Assembly: GCA_910589415.1 (NCBI GenBank)
Contig: OU342630.1
Span: 72,040,186-72,104,185, forward strand
Direction: 5' to 3'
DNA length: 64,000 bases
Origin: Malachius bipustulatus
Taxonomy: Eukaryota; Arthropoda; Insecta; Coleoptera; Melyridae
Numbering within the stretch: the stretch's first letter is position 1; each line of letters starts with the position of its first letter. The notes under the pieces were generated by a model, which saw only the letters and a list, made by a program, of their open reading frames with translations, did not search any database and was not told the DNA's origin. Made by a program: the position numbers and the translations under genes. Below, one piece after another: positions 59,441 to 64,000 of the stretch.

Positions 59441-60639
59441 TTTTGGGATTTAGGAGAGAGTTTCAGCTTCAGATTAGGCGGAGGTCGCCATTGCAGAAAA
59501 CCTGGATGCCCGCGAGAAAGGCGGACAACGATTTTCTCGATGTTGAAGTGAGTCACCAAACTAGGAAAAAGTTGCTCTGTAGTTTTTATGGGTTTGAGAA
59601 TACCAAGATGTTTGCGTGCGGATTTGTTGTTTATTGTTGCCAAAAACGCGAGTTAGGATGTCAGACACTCCTTGCTGTTTAGAAAAATAGATTAATTGAT
59701 TACAAGATCAAATAAATGTATGAGCTATTTTGTGGACACTTTCCACGGTCAGTTCTCTGGATTTTCACACGTGGCCAATCATTCTCTGCACACTGCTATT
59801 CTACTCTAGCTATACGACATGATACAATCATTCTTTGCCGACTAACTCATTCGTCTCCGCTTTTCTTAGCGAAAACATCCAGACGTGCTGCCGTGCAAAA
59901 AGTCCGTAACGAGAACTTTCCCTCATTTTAGGTGGTGGTCCTCAAGTGTAGACGGAAAATTACTAGAAGTCAGAAAATTCTTGTGGGAAAACCGCTAGGT
60001 GCATATTGTTTGCTGTGTTTAATATTTCACTTGAATAAATATTTGAATAAATATTTCATGAATATTTCATTAGTGAATAAATATTTATTTAGCACACCGC
60101 TAAGTGGTAGTTAGTATTTCGAAAATACACTGTACTTTTTCAGATTGATTTTAGTTGCTAATTAGTGTCATAAAAGATACTTAGATAGTAGCCATTGGCA
60201 GTAGGTATTATTTTGTGGAACCTATTATTTAATAAGGTGCCTATTTAATAATAGTTCCCTGTTGTTGTTCAGATTGATTGTCATTATTGTTGCGTTATAT
60301 TCATGGACATTGCCATTATTATTGTTGATGGACATTTTGTCATTATTGTTGGGTGTTGTTTTGTTGATGGAAATTAACGCAGGTAGCGTTTATTGTTTGC
60401 AGACTGTATAGTGGTGTCCAAATAGGGACTTCTGTCAGTAATAAAATGCAATTACGCATGTTCTAGATATTGCTCAAAAGCACACTAATACAATCTCGTG
60501 TTTTGGTATATTAATATTTTTATTACATCCGTCTACGTCCCGATCGCTTCTTTCTTAAATATGCTCCACTCCTAGGGATTGTGTGTGTGTTTTATTTACT
60601 TTAAAATATGGGCTGAATTCTGTACCATCACACTGGAAC
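59441..60639. other. T/G-rich noncoding interval with hairpins
   Basis: AACGC/GCGTT at 60375-60389 and GTCC/GGAC at 60416-60429 are short hairpins like those of the arrays elsewhere. Repeated GATGGACATT-type and ATTATTGTTG words lie between 60290 and 60370. No gene recognised. Confidence 0.4.
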
Positions 60640-61475
60640 CCGTTGATTTAATTCTCTGAGCCTTAGCCCCCCCTGTTAGATCTCCTGCAACCTCTTTTTG
60701 CCTCCTTCTGCGAGGTAGGAAAAATAGCAAAGAAAGAGTCGTTATATGAAAACAGGTTAGATTACACTTGCGATGATCTAAAAAGATTCATTCAAAGTTG
60801 AAAACCTAAGAAACCTGTGTTAAAACCTAATAGTCAATTTTTGCAAATTATTACAGCACTTTTCAGACCCATCTAACTTTCAGAATTTTTTTTTTTTTTG
60901 TTATCGCAAGTCCTCAACTATTTAAAATGCTGCGAATCGGTTTCTCAGATCTCTTAGGTCAGAAACACATCCCCATTTCTAAGCAAAGGCAACCGGGACA
61001 ATACGACGTTGAAATTTCACATCCCACATGTCATTATCTTTGTAACGCTCAGTTTGATTACCATCAAAACTTAATCGTGCAGTGGACCAAAATCTCAGAA
61101 ACTGCCTTGCAACGGTGCAGTTGCTGAAAGAGGTTTGAAAAAAAAAATCAAAAAAGGTTTGCTAAAATTTTGGTAATTTTTTTGGTAAGTAGAAAAGTCT
61201 ATCCACCTTCAAACTTGCGACAACAAAAAAATTATAACAATTCTTCTGAATTTGTTGGTCTGAAACGTACTGCAAAAACCTGCAAAAATTTATCTTTTCG
61301 TTTCTTCGATCTTCAACAGTGTAAATAGGTCATTTTAAACCATCGCAAGTGTAAGCTAACCTGTTTTCATATAGCAATTAGTGTTTATTTGCCAATATTT
61401 CACGAGGAGGTAAAAAAAGGTTTCAGGAGATCCAAGAGATCTAATAGGGAGTCTAGGGATCAACGAATGGAGTCA
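60640..61475. mobile_element. Inverted-repeat element, ~835 bp
   Basis: The left arm (60678-60800: TTAGATCTCCTGCAACCTCT, TATATGAAAACAGGTTAGAT, ACACTTGCGATG) pairs with the right arm (61325-61442: CATCGCAAGTGTAAGCTAAC, CTGTTTTCATATAGC, GGTTTCAGGAGATC). The right arm has a local GATCCAAGA duplication. The internal frame 60927-61127 is not recognised. Confidence 0.75.
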
Positions 61476-62889
61476 GCGGCTACCTGAGACTCCCATAAAC
61501 CCAAATGTGCTAAAGAAATGTTTTAAATGACATTTAATGGTCAAAAAAGAAGTGGTAAGAACGATCCCCTACCAGATAAAGAGGTAACAAAGACTTTGGA
61601 AACGCTTTTAACTGTTCACAATTGGGTGATCTCGTTTATGCGGTGTTAAAGATCAACTTGCCTTAACCTTGAGCCATCTTTGAACATCTTGTAGATGTTT
61701 TTGCAGGATTTCGAAGAATGAATAACTGTCTCTTCACAACGAATGATGATATCTACAAACATTTGGTTCAGAGAATCTGCAGGAAATTTGAATGAATCAT
61801 TCAAGCCTCTTGAAGGGTCATTGAACTTTTGGTAGTTATATAGGGCCGGCTCAAAATTTTAACTGAATTTCGTGCGAACTCGATTTTGGTACATGGTTCA
61901 TTTCAAGTGACGTCACTCCATAATGCAGACATATACATAAACCTGGGAGTAGGAGAACTTCAATAATACCCATGTTGTTTGTTGTTTGCCTCTTGTAAAA
62001 TTTTGAAAAAGTAAATCGCTGATTTTTCGATGAGGTAACCTCAAAAGTGTTCTCCTAATTTTGTGCAGAAGTATAGTAGGTAATTGACATAAGATCTTAG
62101 ATATAATAAAAGTGAAGTTACTTCTTCACATAATGAAAGTAAAAAATATAATAATTATCTTTTTTTTTACCTAAGAAGAGACAAAGTTGAAGTTTTGAGA
62201 ATTCAGAATTCCAGGGGTATTTGCCTAATTAGCTCAATTTATTTGGAATCTAATACGAAAAATTCTATATTATTGACAATTCAAAAGATATTTGGAGTTA
62301 AATTTCATCTATTAAGAAAATCAAACTTTTTCCTACAAGATTGAAGCGAAAAATTATAATAATATGATTTCAGTAAGAAAAACAGCTTAAGTTGTTCAAA
62401 TTATGGATTCTGATTAGTGAATTTCTGTATGTTGAGCAAAATAATCGTTAATTATTAGATAATATGTTTTATGACGTAAATGGTATTTTCTTACACTAAT
62501 TAGTTATTCTCTATAAGTGGGTTATATTACAAATAAATCACACGTAGAAAATGTCCAGATATCCAGGGAGACCTTTCTTAGGAATACAATGTTTCTGAAT
62601 GTAGGTAGGATACGAGTATATAAAACTGTATTGCCGCCGATACCTTTGGGAATTTTGTATGTAAAAATTTCGTTCAAAATTAATAATACGTAAATTGTTG
62701 TAAAAGCAATAATAAGGCAAAAAAAGAATTAAATACAAAATATCATAAGCATAATTAACGACGATATGGAGGTGAGATTATTAAATTCACAGTTTAAATC
62801 AATCAAAACAAAGCTGACCAATTTTTTGTATTTAAAAAAAAATTACCTACCTTTATATCTAACTTACACAAGACGTTCGGTGTTCACTG
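61476..62889. other. Noncoding AT-rich interval
   Basis: No gene or clear repeat recognised. The minus-strand frame 62538-62738 has no support. Confidence 0.5.
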
Positions 62890-63746
62890 TATACAGTGTG
62901 ACCCATTTGTTCTTGAAACACCCTGTAGAATCTTAATTTATGGTGCGATTTTAAAGAAATTTCTTTTAAACCATAGAGCTTGATAAACTATATTTTGGGA
63001 GCAAAAAGCATCTCATTCGTACAAAATCCAAGGCCTACTAGATCAGTGTTTACTTGTAAAATCTCAAAAATTCATATTAGCGATTTTTTTAGAAAAAAAC
63101 TGTGCACGCTACTTGATTCACCAGCCCTCAAAACGGTACTGTACTAAATTTTATTGGAAATGTCAGAGTAATAAGGATCTTGCAGTTATTTTAAACATTC
63201 ATAATAGAACTCCGAATTTTCATTAATTTATTCGAAAAGGTCAAGAGAGACAAAATAGAAATTGTACGTCTAGTTGGTGATAATGTAACTTTAATTTTTT
63301 AATTATAATTTTTTATTTATTTATTTTTTTTATTTTTATTTTTACTTTTTTTTATTTTTTTTTAAATTTTAATTTTTACTAATGATAGCTTTTGTCCTTT
63401 TTCAAATTAATTTATGAAAATTCGGAGTATTATTATGAATTTCTAAAATAACTACAAGATCCTTTTTACTCTGACATTTTCAATAAAATTTAGTACAGTA
63501 GCGTTTTGAGGGCTGGTGAATCCCGTGGCGTGCCCAATTTTTTTCTAAAAAAATCGCTAATATGAATTTTTGAGATTTTACAAGTAAACACTGATCTAGT
63601 AGGCCCTGGATATTGTAGGAATGAGACGCTTTTTGCTCCCAAAATAAAGTTTATCAAGCTCTATGGTTTAAAAGAATTTTTTTCAAAATCGCACCATAAA
63701 TTAAGATTCTACAGGGTGTTTCAAGAACAAATGGGTCACACTGTAT
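62890..63746. mobile_element. Foldback element, 857 bp
   Basis: TATACAGTGTGACCCATTTG at the left and CAAATGGGTCACACTGTA at the right. Arms pair for about 370 bases, including an inner AACACCCTGTAGAATCTTAA (62919) and TTAAGATTCTACAGGGTGTT (63701). The centre is an extreme T-rich stretch (about 63290-63375). Noncoding. Confidence 0.88.
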
Positions 63747-64000
63747 GTGTATTTATTTTGATTTGCATTTGCAAACAAAACAATTTATTCATTAGGTATA
63801 TGAAAATGTTACTCCCGGTGTCCCCGATAAATCATTAAATTTTTAATTAAAAAAAAAATGATAAAAAACGTCAATTTTATAATTTCATTCATTTGTAATG
63901 GGATCACCCTATATATTTTTACAGTTTTTCATTTTGCCTGAGAAAATTGATGCATAAACAATCCACTCCCCCCCCCCCATTAATACGGCTATCCTATCAT
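63747..64000. other. Window end, simple sequence
   Basis: AT-rich, with a run of 13 C near 63967-63979. A TCACCCTATATA word near 63903 may be a decayed foldback end. No gene. Confidence 0.5.

Noticed and set aside
59278..59682. 134-codon forward open frame with internal repeats
   Set aside because: It runs through a 40-bp tandem array; the period is not a multiple of three, and no domain is visible.
60927..61127. 66-codon frame inside the 60640-61475 inverted repeat
   Set aside because: No recognisable domain; it lies in the loop of a nonautonomous element.

Overview
This is an AT-rich (roughly two-thirds A+T), gene-poor and repeat-dense eukaryotic nuclear segment, almost certainly from an insect. 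The evidence is a spliced exon of a myosuppressin/FMRFamide-type (DMSR-like) neuropeptide receptor, tRNA-derived SINEs, Penelope-like, Jockey-like, hAT-like and pogo-like element remains, and many TA-flanked foldback elements ending in TATACAGGGTG. The order of insect cannot be fixed from this window.

Host coding sequence is sparse. The best gene is the 3'-terminal exon of the receptor at 33562-34261 (minus). Downstream on the same strand are weaker exons (32459-32746, 30130-30208, 29697-30042) that together resemble pieces of a cyclic-nucleotide-gated/HCN-type channel, probably a diverged or broken gene. A Penelope-like fragment (30385-31190, plus) sits among them. A possible signal-peptide first exon lies at 51404-51452 (plus). 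Almost all other open frames are short and look like chance or repeat-arm frames.

Layout: 1-2243 is the A-rich end of a hairpin-studded repeat. 2370-3881 holds a roughly 0.65-kb repeat interrupted by a SINE. 4610-7854 has TIR and foldback elements. 8251-8890 is a broken LINE reverse transcriptase. 11453-12581, 16744-17752 and 19640-21215 are foldbacks. 13100-15675 has SINE pieces and inverted repeats. 21730-22072 is a MITE. 27003-29095 holds repeat remnants and a tandem array. 29697-34261 is the channel/receptor block. 34505-40896 is a cluster of foldbacks and hAT remains. 40897-50901 is a candidate 10-kb element with inverted TGTAACG termini, hairpin-rich flanks, a 56-bp satellite and a tyrosine-recombinase-like N-terminal ORF. 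52290-53526 is a pogo-like derivative with a PHD-type zinc knuckle. 53650-64000 is mostly nested foldbacks plus a 40-bp tandem array.

The most unusual signal is a set of dense arrays of short hairpins (17-292, 41370-41603, 42602-42637, 43301-43480, 48581-50346, 59127-59440). Their stems change by paired substitutions between units while the loops or spacing stay similar. They are associated with a shared terminal sequence seen three times (2243, 40897, 50901).
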